Below, in pieces: positions 14,780 through 22,630 of a DNA stretch of 49,496 nucleotides. Below the pieces are notes generated by a model. It saw nothing but the letters and a program-made list of their open reading frames with translations. It was not told the DNA's origin and ran no database searches. Made by a program: the position numbers and the translations under genes. The stretch comes from Nautiliaceae bacterium (GTDB lineage Bacteria > Campylobacterota > Campylobacteria > Campylobacterales > Nautiliaceae): NCBI GenBank assembly GCA_027062625.1, contig JAMOSZ010000015.1, positions 1 through 49,496 of the forward strand. The letters run 5' to 3'. The first letter of the stretch is position 1. Each line of letters opens with the position of its first letter.

Positions 14780-15637
14780 ATGTTTGCAATTATAGGACCT
14801 ACTGCAAGTGGAAAAAGCAATTTAGCCTTAGAGCTTGCAAAAGAGTTTGGATATGAGATTTTATCACTTGATAGTTTGAGTATCTACAAAGAAATTGACA
14901 TAGCCTCAGCAAAACCTTCAAAAGAGGAGTTAAAAGAAATAAAACATTACGGAATTGATGAAATATATCCAAATGAAGAATTTAATGTAGCGAAATTTAT
15001 AGAGATTTATAAAAAAATCCCTCACGAAAAAATAATTATAGTAGGAGGAAGTAGCTTTTATTTAAAAGCTATGATTGATGGAATTTCTCAAATGCCTCCA
15101 ATTAACAAAGAGATAAAAGAAAAAGCCAAAAGATTTTCTTTTAAAGATATCCAACAAATAGACCCTCTTTATGCTAACAAAATTTCTCAAAATGACACTT
15201 ACAGAATTCAAAAAGCAGCCCAAATTTACCTTGCAACAAAACTTCCTCCTACTGAGTATTTCAAACTACATCCAAAAATCCCAATCCTACCACAAATTCC
15301 TATCTTTGAAATTGAAATTTCAAGAGATAAATTAAGAGAAAGAATTAAAAAAAGAACAAAAAAGATGTTTGAGATGGGATTAATTGATGAAGTTGCTTAT
15401 CTTGAAAAGAAGTATCGCGATAGAAGACTTCCAAGCTTAAAAGCCATTGGAGTAAAAGAAGTACTGGATTATTTTAACGGAAAGTATAATAAAGATGAGC
15501 TATTTGAAAAGATAGTTACAAACACTGCTCGTCTTGCAAAAAGACAACAAATCTTTAACAAAACTCAATTCCCTCAAAAAATATCAGCCCCTCTTGAAAA
15601 ATTAAAAGAGATTATAAAGAGAGAAAATCTCTCTTAA
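14780..15637 (+). CDS. miaA: tRNA dimethylallyltransferase
   Basis: 285 aa, slightly shorter than the E. coli enzyme. It opens with the P-loop GPTASGKSNLALELAKEFG, then LSLDSLSIYKEIDIASAKPS (the DSxQxY-like substrate loop with a serine in the Q position), IIVGGSSFYLKAMIDG, and LPSLKAIGVKEVLDYFNG. It transfers dimethylallyl to N6 of A37 in tRNAs that read UNN codons. AAAGGAG precedes the ATG. It stands alone as a one-gene plus-strand unit, and its stop codon TAA is interleaved with that of the convergent nuoN. Confidence 0.95.
   Translation: MFAIIGPTASGKSNLALELAKEFGYEILSLDSLSIYKEIDIASAKPSKEELKEIKHYGIDEIYPNEEFNVAKFIEIYKKIPHEKIIIVGGSSFYLKAMIDGISQMPPINKEIKEKAKRFSFKDIQQIDPLYANKISQNDTYRIQKAAQIYLATKLPPTEYFKLHPKIPILPQIPIFEIEISRDKLRERIKKRTKKMFEMGLIDEVAYLEKKYRDRRLPSLKAIGVKEVLDYFNGKYNKDELFEKIVTNTARLAKRQQIFNKTQFPQKISAPLEKLKEIIKRENLS
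15617..15635. terminator. hairpin shared by the convergent ends of miaA and nuoN
   Basis: AAGAGAGA-AAA-TCTCTCTT is a perfect 8-bp stem with a 3-nt loop. It lies in the last codons of miaA, and both TAA stops (miaA 15635-15637, nuoN 15634-15636) touch its right arm. For nuoN mRNA it is followed by the U-containing TATAATCTCTTTTAATTTTT, so it most likely ends the nuo operon. Confidence 0.5.
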
Positions 15638-16971
15638 AATTGGATAGTAGCATCAAACACATTGCTTGCTACTATTCCAAAATAGATAGTCCCAGCAAGC
15701 AAGATAAGTTGCCCTATTAAACTTCCGTTTGAAATTAAAATTACTCTCTCAACATCTTCCCTTGGCTCATCAAAGTAGATATGTTTAATAATCCACACAT
15801 AATATCCAACCGCAAGAGCTGAATTTAAAAGTGCAATCAATACAATTACCCAAAGTCCAGCATCTACTCCCGCATAAAATGCCACCGCTTTACTTAAAAA
15901 CCCTGCAAGAAGCGGAATTCCAGCAAGTGAAAAAAGTTGAACTGTAAAAAAGAGTGAATGAAGTGGTGCTTTTTTATAAAGTCCTTTAATATCATCAAGA
16001 TATTTTACTCCAAGTTCTCTTCTTAAATCATTCAAAATCAAAAATACACTAGTTTGCATAAAAATATACGCAATTGCATAATACAAAACCCCAGAATACG
16101 CATATAAACTCGCACTTGCCGCAAATGGAATTAAAGCATACCCACTATGAGCAATTGATGAATAAGCAAGAATTTTTGAAATTCTCTTTTGCCAAAGTGC
16201 CATAAAGTTTGCAAGAGTCATTGTAATAATAGCAAAGAAACTAAAAATTAAAACGCTTGCAAGAGGATATGCAATCATAAACTTATAAAACGCTTTAAAA
16301 GTAGCAACTAAAATCACACTCTTAATAACCCCGCTCAAAATTGCCGCAGCTGCGTGATTGATTTGAGAGTATGCATCAGCTGCCCATCCGTGCATTGGGA
16401 CAATTGTAAGTTTATAGAAAATCCCTGCAAGCATAATAGTTACTGCAATTAAAGTATACTTTCCTGCAACATTCATATCAACATAGTTAAATGAATCAGT
16501 ATTAAAGCTATAAAGTGCAAATCCAATCAAAATAATACCACTTGCAACAGCACCGGCAATAAATGTTTTAATAGCACCTTCTGCATTGTAATAGTTTCTA
16601 ATATTTGCAACTAAGATATAAGAGATAATCGCAATTACCTCAAACAAAACAATATACATAAAAAAGTCATTTGTTTCTAAAAGAGCAAGAGATGCACCTG
16701 CTAAAAAAAGCATTTGAGAAATTAAAGGTCTCTCAAAGCCAGTAAGAGAAAAAGTCACCGCCATTAAAGTAATAAGCAATACATACTCCATAAGTCTTGT
16801 TGCTTCATCACTCACAAAATATGGGAACAAAGCATTTAAGCTATTATGCGTATAGATAAAATACATTGCCAAAATAAAAGCAATAAAAGAGATAGTTTTT
16901 GCAATAAAAATATTGCTCCTATAAAAAATCGGTACCAAAAGTCCAGCAGCTATTAATACTATAAAACTCAT
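15634..16971 (-). CDS. nuoN: complex I subunit N (antiporter-like)
   Basis: 445 aa, a little shorter than E. coli NuoN (485). It is a membrane protein with about 14 hydrophobic helices of the Mrp-antiporter type. Recognisable elements are YILVANIRNYYNAEGAIKTF, FKLTIVPMHGWAADAYSQIN (the KxxxxPFHxWxPDxY-like half-channel motif, here with MHGW) and KRISKILAYSSIAHSGY, which holds channel lysines. It is one of three proton-pumping subunits and the last gene of the operon. Its ATG abuts the nuoM stop, sharing a base. Confidence 0.93.
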   Translation of the reverse strand: MSFIVLIAAGLLVPIFYRSNIFIAKTISFIAFILAMYFIYTHNSLNALFPYFVSDEATRLMEYVLLITLMAVTFSLTGFERPLISQMLFLAGASLALLETNDFFMYIVLFEVIAIISYILVANIRNYYNAEGAIKTFIAGAVASGIILIGFALYSFNTDSFNYVDMNVAGKYTLIAVTIMLAGIFYKLTIVPMHGWAADAYSQINHAAAAILSGVIKSVILVATFKAFYKFMIAYPLASVLIFSFFAIITMTLANFMALWQKRISKILAYSSIAHSGYALIPFAASASLYAYSGVLYYAIAYIFMQTSVFLILNDLRRELGVKYLDDIKGLYKKAPLHSLFFTVQLFSLAGIPLLAGFLSKAVAFYAGVDAGLWVIVLIALLNSALAVGYYVWIIKHIYFDEPREDVERVILISNGSLIGQLILLAGTIYFGIVASNVFDATIQF

Positions 16972-18401
16972 TACATTCCTCCTAAAAAGCTAAATGCTTT
17001 ATTTGCTAAATCAAAAATTGGTTGAGGATTTATACCAAAGTAAACAATCAAAAACGCAAATACACTAAGCGCAAATTTTTCTGCAAAATGCATACTAAAA
17101 TCTGCTTTTGCTACTTTCTCACTCATTGGTCCGTGAATTACTCTTCTAATTGCCCAGATAATATACCCAGCACTAATAAGCCCTGCAATAGCAATTACAG
17201 CAATCCACCATCCATAAGCTTTAACAGCAGAAACTATAATAGTAAGTTCACCTACAAATCCCATTGTTCCTGGAAGTCCAAGTGCTGCCATACCAGCTAA
17301 AATGAAAATTGCACTAACATAAGGTGCCTTTTTCATAATTCCACCCATCTCATCCATATACCAAGTATGAGTTTTGTGATGTAGCCACCCAGCAATTAAA
17401 AATAGAGGCGAAATTACAAGTGCGTGTCCAATCATTTCATAAAGCGAAGCACTAAGCCCATCATATGTCATAGTAGAAATTGCAACTACTACAAGCCCCA
17501 TATGTGAAATTGAAGAGTATGCAACCATCTTTTTAATATGTCTTTCATAAATTGCAAGAAATCCTGCATAAAGAGTAGTAATAAGTCCAAAAATCAACAT
17601 CCATTTTGCAAACAATAAAGTACTAACTGGCATTAATTCAACCGTAAATCTAATAAGCCCATACGCTCCCATTTTAAGCAAAACCCCAGCTAAAAGCACT
17701 GAAATACTACTTGGAGCTTGAACATGCGCATCTGGTAGCCAAGTATGAAATGGAAACACTGGCAGCTTTGCCGCAAATCCCAAAAACATAAGCCACCAAA
17801 TAAGAGCTGGCGTTGCTAATAAAGCCTCTTTAATTGTAAGTAAATCCCAAACTCCCGTTTGAGCAAATAGTAAATAAAATCCAACAAACATAAACATTGC
17901 AAACACATGAGTGTAGATAAAAAACTTAATTGCTGCATAAATTCTATTCTCAGCCCCCCAAATCCCAACTAAAAATAGCATAGGCACAAGAGTTAACTCC
18001 CAAAACATAAAAAACCACAAAACATTTGTAGTCATAAATACCCCAAAAATAGGTCCACTAAAAAAGATAAGCAAACTAAAATAAGCCGCTTGTTTTTTCT
18101 CTTCCCAAGATGTAAATACCACTAAAACCAAAAGCGCAGCAGTTAACAAAAGCATAGCCACACTTAATGCGTCAATTTGCAAAGTTAAAGAAAATGCAAA
18201 TTGAGGCACTTTTAAAAATTCTCCAAGATATAAAAAGCTACCATCGCTTGGAAGATGCTTATACCAATAAAAAGAGATAAAAAATAGCACTAAAAACCAA
18301 CCAAGCGCTATATACTTAGCTATATGCTGAGCGTTTCTTGTTAAAAAGTAAACAAGAGCCGCTCCAAACATAGGTGCAAAAATTATACCTAACCCTACCA
18401 T
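16971..18401 (-). CDS. nuoM: complex I subunit M (antiporter-like)
   Basis: 476 aa with about 14 membrane helices. Typical NuoM stretches: FFMFWELTLVPMLFLVGIWG (carrying the key glutamate of helix 5), AAKLPVFPFHTWLPDAHVQA with the channel lysine, and RHIKKMVAYSSISHMGLVVV. It pumps protons across the inner membrane within the membrane arm. It lies 1 bp after nuoL in the operon. Length and motifs are normal. Confidence 0.95.
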   Translation of the reverse strand: MVGLGIIFAPMFGAALVYFLTRNAQHIAKYIALGWFLVLFFISFYWYKHLPSDGSFLYLGEFLKVPQFAFSLTLQIDALSVAMLLLTAALLVLVVFTSWEEKKQAAYFSLLIFFSGPIFGVFMTTNVLWFFMFWELTLVPMLFLVGIWGAENRIYAAIKFFIYTHVFAMFMFVGFYLLFAQTGVWDLLTIKEALLATPALIWWLMFLGFAAKLPVFPFHTWLPDAHVQAPSSISVLLAGVLLKMGAYGLIRFTVELMPVSTLLFAKWMLIFGLITTLYAGFLAIYERHIKKMVAYSSISHMGLVVVAISTMTYDGLSASLYEMIGHALVISPLFLIAGWLHHKTHTWYMDEMGGIMKKAPYVSAIFILAGMAALGLPGTMGFVGELTIIVSAVKAYGWWIAVIAIAGLISAGYIIWAIRRVIHGPMSEKVAKADFSMHFAEKFALSVFAFLIVYFGINPQPIFDLANKAFSFLGGM

Positions 18402-18402
18402 T

Positions 18403-20253
18403 TTATAGCCCCTTTACAATAATTAAAATCGCAATAACGATAATTGCAACGCCAAGAACAAATTGCCCCATATAAGTTCCAATTTTACCGCTATGACCTG
18501 CTCTAAATATTTTATAAACTGCATAAGTAAAGTCAACCGTTTTATTTACGATGTAATCTACTACATAAGTATCAAACCATCTTGCTGATTTTGCAATAGC
18601 ACCAACGATAATATTTTTTGATACCCAAGTAATCATAGCCTCAACATAGTATCCATTAAACAATACTTGGTGAATTGTTTGCACAAAATGATGAGATGAA
18701 ATTTTGTATAACAGATTAAGTCCTTTAACATAAAGTCCAACTACAATTAAGAATAAAATAAGCATTCCAGTCAACATAAACGCAGTAAGTCCTGCTACAT
18801 GAGGCTCAACTACTTCTCCACCTGTAATATAGCGGATAATATCGCTTTGCCAAATTGAGATAAATAGAGTTAAAAACGCCAAAATTCCAAGTGGAAGTCT
18901 CATCCAAAGGTTACTTGGTTTGTGCACGCTTCCACCAATTGATTCATGTCTTGGCTCACCAAGGAAGATTAAAATCCAAAGTCTTGTAATATATGCAATT
19001 GAGAGAAGTGCGGCAATTGTAACAAATGTTTTTGTAAATCCATTACCCCACTCCCAAGCAGCGGCTACTACCATTTCCTTAGAGAAAAATCCACTAAATG
19101 GAGGAACACCTGCTAAACTAAGTGAACCCATTGCCATAAATAGTGCAACAAATGGAGCTGTTTTAATAAGTCCTCCTAGTTTCCAAGCATCTTTTTGATG
19201 ATGCGCAATATAAATTACAGCACCCGCACTTAAAAACAATAACGCTTTAAAGATTGCGTGATTTACAAGATGAAGCATACCAGCTGCTAAGCTTCCAACT
19301 CCAAGTCCTACAAATGCAATTGATAAATGCGACATAGTTGAATATGCAAGAATTTTTTTAATCTCTTTTTGCACAAGAGCTGATGTTGACCCAATAAATG
19401 CACTAAGTGCTGCAACATTTGCAACAACGAATAAAGCATCCGTATAACTAAAAAAGTCAAAAAGTCTTGCAACAATATAAATACCACTATTAACCATTGT
19501 AGCCCCATGGATAAGAGCCGAAACGGTTGTTGGACCTTCCATTGCATTCATAAGCCAAGGATAAAGCGGAAATTGACCTGATTTACCAATAGCTCCCATA
19601 AAGATAAACAAAGCCACAACTAATGCAATAGTTTTATCAATCTGTCCAGCATCTGCAAGTTTATTAAGCTCTACTAAATTTACAGTCCCAACATAATACA
19701 TCAAAAGCGCAATTGCCGCTAAAATAAAAATATCCCCAAATCTTGTATAAAGAAACGCTTGCATACCAGCATTTGCCGCTGAATGTTTATAATACCAAAA
19801 ACTAATTAATAGATAACTCGCAAGCCCCATAAACTCCCAACCAACAAAAGCTCCAATTAAATCTTTTGTAATAACAAGTAAAATCATACCCCCAATAAAA
19901 AATAGAACCTTTGCATAATATCTTGGCTGGTCTGGGTCCTCACCCATATAATCGTGAGCAAAGTGAATATCTAAAAATCCAAGTCCCGTTGCTACTAAAA
20001 GCATTACAATTGAGAGATGGTCGATATAAATTCCAAAAGGTAATTGCAAATTACCATAAGCAATCCAAGTATAATCAATATCAATCACGGTATCTGAATA
20101 TTTCAAAAATAAAACTACACTTGCTAAAAACAACACAAACCCTACAACCTCTGCTACCCAAAATGCAAGTTCTCTTTTTACCTTTCCTAATACATACGCT
20201 AATACAGCACCAACAAAAGGAGCCGTTAGTAATATAAATACTGCATTATTCAT
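18403..20253 (-). CDS. nuoL: complex I subunit L (antiporter-like)
   Basis: 616 aa, as usual for NuoL. The core carries FVGWEFMGLASYLLISFWY (helix-5 glutamate), GAIGKSGQFPLYPWLMNAME (channel lysine) and KEIKKILAYSTMSHLSIAFV. The final ~120 residues after the antiporter core contain two hydrophobic stretches and an amphipathic region, as expected for the long lateral helix that lies along the membrane arm. The ATG overlaps the nuoK stop by 8 nt. It is the distal proton pump of the complex. Confidence 0.95.
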   Translation of the reverse strand: MNNAVFILLTAPFVGAVLAYVLGKVKRELAFWVAEVVGFVLFLASVVLFLKYSDTVIDIDYTWIAYGNLQLPFGIYIDHLSIVMLLVATGLGFLDIHFAHDYMGEDPDQPRYYAKVLFFIGGMILLVITKDLIGAFVGWEFMGLASYLLISFWYYKHSAANAGMQAFLYTRFGDIFILAAIALLMYYVGTVNLVELNKLADAGQIDKTIALVVALFIFMGAIGKSGQFPLYPWLMNAMEGPTTVSALIHGATMVNSGIYIVARLFDFFSYTDALFVVANVAALSAFIGSTSALVQKEIKKILAYSTMSHLSIAFVGLGVGSLAAGMLHLVNHAIFKALLFLSAGAVIYIAHHQKDAWKLGGLIKTAPFVALFMAMGSLSLAGVPPFSGFFSKEMVVAAAWEWGNGFTKTFVTIAALLSIAYITRLWILIFLGEPRHESIGGSVHKPSNLWMRLPLGILAFLTLFISIWQSDIIRYITGGEVVEPHVAGLTAFMLTGMLILFLIVVGLYVKGLNLLYKISSHHFVQTIHQVLFNGYYVEAMITWVSKNIIVGAIAKSARWFDTYVVDYIVNKTVDFTYAVYKIFRAGHSGKIGTYMGQFVLGVAIIVIAILIIVKGL

Positions 20254-20554
20254 CGTTCACCGCCTTATCTAAGTGGTCTGGGATTACTTCTCCTGTCATT
20301 CGGTTTGCAAGGATAAAGATTAAAACTCCCGCTGCCGCTTCAAGAGTTGCAATTACAATTACAACATAAGCAATTGCAAGCCCTCTTGTAAGCCCAAAGT
20401 GATACGCCGCACTCGCTAATAACAAAATTACGGCATTTAAAAGCATTTCAAGTGAGAAGAAAATTTTTAAAAAATCACTTTTACTCGTTACCCCATAAAG
20501 CCCTACCCCAAAAAGGATAATTGCCGCTATTGCATCAATATAAAATCCAACCAT
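20246..20554 (-). CDS. nuoK: complex I subunit K
   Basis: 102 aa with three membrane helices. The two buried glutamates of NuoK are seen in FFSLEMLLNAVILLLAS and VIVIATLEAAAGVLIFIL, which are part of the central hydrophilic axis of proton transfer. It is 3 bp downstream of nuoJ and its end overlaps nuoL. Confidence 0.95.
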   Translation of the reverse strand: MVGFYIDAIAAIILFGVGLYGVTSKSDFLKIFFSLEMLLNAVILLLASAAYHFGLTRGLAIAYVVIVIATLEAAAGVLIFILANRMTGEVIPDHLDKAVNDE

Positions 20555-20557
20555 CTT

Positions 20558-21025
20558 TTATTCCTTTCCATACTTTAAAGTATGAAGCATTCTAATACTT
20601 CCATATAATACACTTGCCGCTACAACTCCCATAAATACCGCAATTTCAGCATAAAAATCTGTAAAGATTTTTACTTGGTCTTTTAGAGGAATTGGCTTTC
20701 CGCCAAGTGGCATACTTGGAAGCAAAAATGGCACAATCAAAAACCCAATAATTACAATAGTCACAATACTCACAGCCCAAGGTCTAATTTCAAATTTAGG
20801 AAATTTTGCACCAATAATTGTAACCCCAAATAGAGTTAAGACTACAATTCCTCCGGTATAAACAAAAATTTGGAAAAGTCCAAGCAATTTCTCATCCATA
20901 AGAATGTAATAAATTCCAAGTAAAAACATCATCAAAACAAACGACAATACCGCTGGGACGGTATTTTTTTGAGCTAAACTCATAATTGCAAGGATAATAA
21001 CGATTGCTAAAATCAATACACTCAT
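20558..21025 (-). CDS. nuoJ: complex I subunit J
   Basis: 155 aa with five predicted membrane helices. The conserved helix-3 region of NuoJ appears as LLGLFQIFVYTGGIVVLTLF, where a pi-bulge couples redox to pumping in known structures. Its ATG overlaps the nuoI stop by 4 nt. The length is near the usual 165-180. Confidence 0.93.
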   Translation of the reverse strand: MSVLILAIVIILAIMSLAQKNTVPAVLSFVLMMFLLGIYYILMDEKLLGLFQIFVYTGGIVVLTLFGVTIIGAKFPKFEIRPWAVSIVTIVIIGFLIVPFLLPSMPLGGKPIPLKDQVKIFTDFYAEIAVFMGVVAASVLYGSIRMLHTLKYGKE

Positions 21026-21648
21026 TTTGATTCCTCCTCTTTTTGTACCTTAGCCACTTCTTTACTACTCTCTTCACTCTTAACATCTGTTTTTGGCTTA
21101 ACTTCCGCATTTTTAGATTCATCTGTCTTTGGCTGAGTTTCCTTAGCTTTTTTCGCTTCTGCCGCTTTTTTTGCCGCTTCTGCTTTTTTCTTAGCCATAG
21201 CCTCTTTTTTCTTTCTTGCTTTTTCTTCTTCTTCTTTTTTCTTAGCCTCTATCCACTCCTGAGGAATATCAACTCTAACCCAAAAGTTATCAAGAGCTTC
21301 TGGCGTTCCATCTGTAATCATCTCAATATCACCACCACTTAACTTAATCGCCTTTGGCTTAGTAGGACAAACATCCTCACAAAGCCCACAGAAAATACAA
21401 ATAGCCAAGTTTACTTCTGGCACAATCCTTGGCTTTTTAAGAGGAAGTGGTTTCATTTTAATAGCATCAACTGGGCAAATTTTATTACAAGCATCACATC
21501 CAATGCATAGCTCATATTTAATTTCGTGTCTTCCCCTAAAAATAGGTGATTTGTGAGCTGGTTCTTTTACTACATCTTTTATTGCAATTCTTGGCTCGGT
21601 TATAGCTTTTAATACCCTTATTACCTTTTCACTAATTTCAAAAATCAT
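21022..21648 (-). CDS. nuoI: complex I subunit I, two [4Fe-4S] clusters, with long charged tail
   Basis: 208 aa. Two complete ferredoxin motifs hold clusters N6a and N6b: CIGCDACNKICPVDA and CIFCGLCEDVCPTKP. These carry electrons towards NuoB. After about residue 130 the protein continues into a ~75-residue tail made almost only of Lys, Glu, Ala and Ser (for example KKKEEEEKARKKKEAMAKKK), which is not part of normal NuoI and is coded by repetitive TTC/GCC-type triplets on the plus strand. With no nuoE, F or G in the operon, this tail could dock a soluble electron donor; that is speculation. It starts next to the nuoH stop. Confidence 0.93.
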   Translation of the reverse strand: MIFEISEKVIRVLKAITEPRIAIKDVVKEPAHKSPIFRGRHEIKYELCIGCDACNKICPVDAIKMKPLPLKKPRIVPEVNLAICIFCGLCEDVCPTKPKAIKLSGGDIEMITDGTPEALDNFWVRVDIPQEWIEAKKKEEEEKARKKKEAMAKKKAEAAKKAAEAKKAKETQPKTDESKNAEVKPKTDVKSEESSKEVAKVQKEEESK

Positions 21649-21649
21649 C

Positions 21650-22621
21650 CTAAACTCCTATAATGTATAGTTTTGCAAAAACTATCCAAACTAAATTTAA
21701 AATCGCAAGAGGAGTTAACCAGCTCCAACAAAATTTTAGCATCTGGTCAAGTCTAAGTCTTGGGTTTGATGCTCTAATTGCTACCATAATTACCGCAAGA
21801 AGCGCGATTTTTAAAAACAACCACCAAAAACTATCAAAGAAAATCCCTCTATATCCACCAAAAAACAATGTAACAGCTGCTGCACTTACTACTAAAATTT
21901 CCGTAAATTCAGCAAATTTAAGCAACACATAGTTTGTTCCTGCATACTCTGTATAAAATCCATATACAATCTCTTGCTCAGCATCTGGAATATGAAAAGG
22001 AGGTTGTTCTAAAATTCCAAGCATGGTAATAATAAAAATAATTGCACCTGGGAGTAAGATAAGGGTTGTAAGCCAATTGTTGCTATACATAATTTCATAC
22101 AAATTCATTGTCCCAAACAGAAGTGCTGGTGAGAGAGCCGCTAAGAAAAATGGTGCTTCCATTGAAATCATTTGAGCCAAAATCCTCATACCACCAAGAA
22201 ATGAATATTTATTATGACTTCCAAAACCTGTTAAAAAAAGTAAGAAAGGTTCAACTCCAATTAATACAACAAGCCCTAAAATTCCATATTCTGTATCTAA
22301 AATTCCTCTTCCATTATTAATAAGTGGCGACCATGGAATAAGAATCACTGGAAGTGCCGCCACAAGAGGAGTAATAATTGGAATGATATTAAAAAGATAC
22401 GGATCAGCACTCTTTGGAGTAATTGATTCTTTTGTTAAAAGCTTAAACACATCATAAACAGTTTGCAATGTCCCAGCCGGTCCATTATAGTGAGGTCCTA
22501 CCCTTTTATGCACATATGCTAAAACTTTTCTTGCAAAGTAAAACACAAAAAATGTCCATAAAAGCAAAAACAAAAGTCCTGGAAAAACAAAAATGTAAAA
22601 TAGCATACTTCCAATACTCAT
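21650..22621 (-). CDS. nuoH: complex I subunit H
   Basis: 323 aa with about eight membrane helices. NuoH features: VGPHYNGPAGTLQTVYDVFKLL near the N-terminus, KYSFLGGMRILAQMISMEAPFF in the loop region that lines the quinone chamber, and EQEIVYGFYTEYAG. It joins the peripheral and membrane arms. It follows nuoCD directly, in the position where nuoG or nuoE-G would be in other operons. Confidence 0.95.
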   Translation of the reverse strand: MSIGSMLFYIFVFPGLLFLLLWTFFVFYFARKVLAYVHKRVGPHYNGPAGTLQTVYDVFKLLTKESITPKSADPYLFNIIPIITPLVAALPVILIPWSPLINNGRGILDTEYGILGLVVLIGVEPFLLFLTGFGSHNKYSFLGGMRILAQMISMEAPFFLAALSPALLFGTMNLYEIMYSNNWLTTLILLPGAIIFIITMLGILEQPPFHIPDAEQEIVYGFYTEYAGTNYVLLKFAEFTEILVVSAAAVTLFFGGYRGIFFDSFWWLFLKIALLAVIMVAIRASNPRLRLDQMLKFCWSWLTPLAILNLVWIVFAKLYIIGV

Positions 22622-22630
22622 CTTCTCTCC

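Noticed and set aside
21022-21300. CRISPR-like or tandem repeat in the TTC/GCC-rich stretch of nuoI
   Set aside because: It is low-complexity coding for a Lys/Glu/Ala tail, with no regular unit or spacers.
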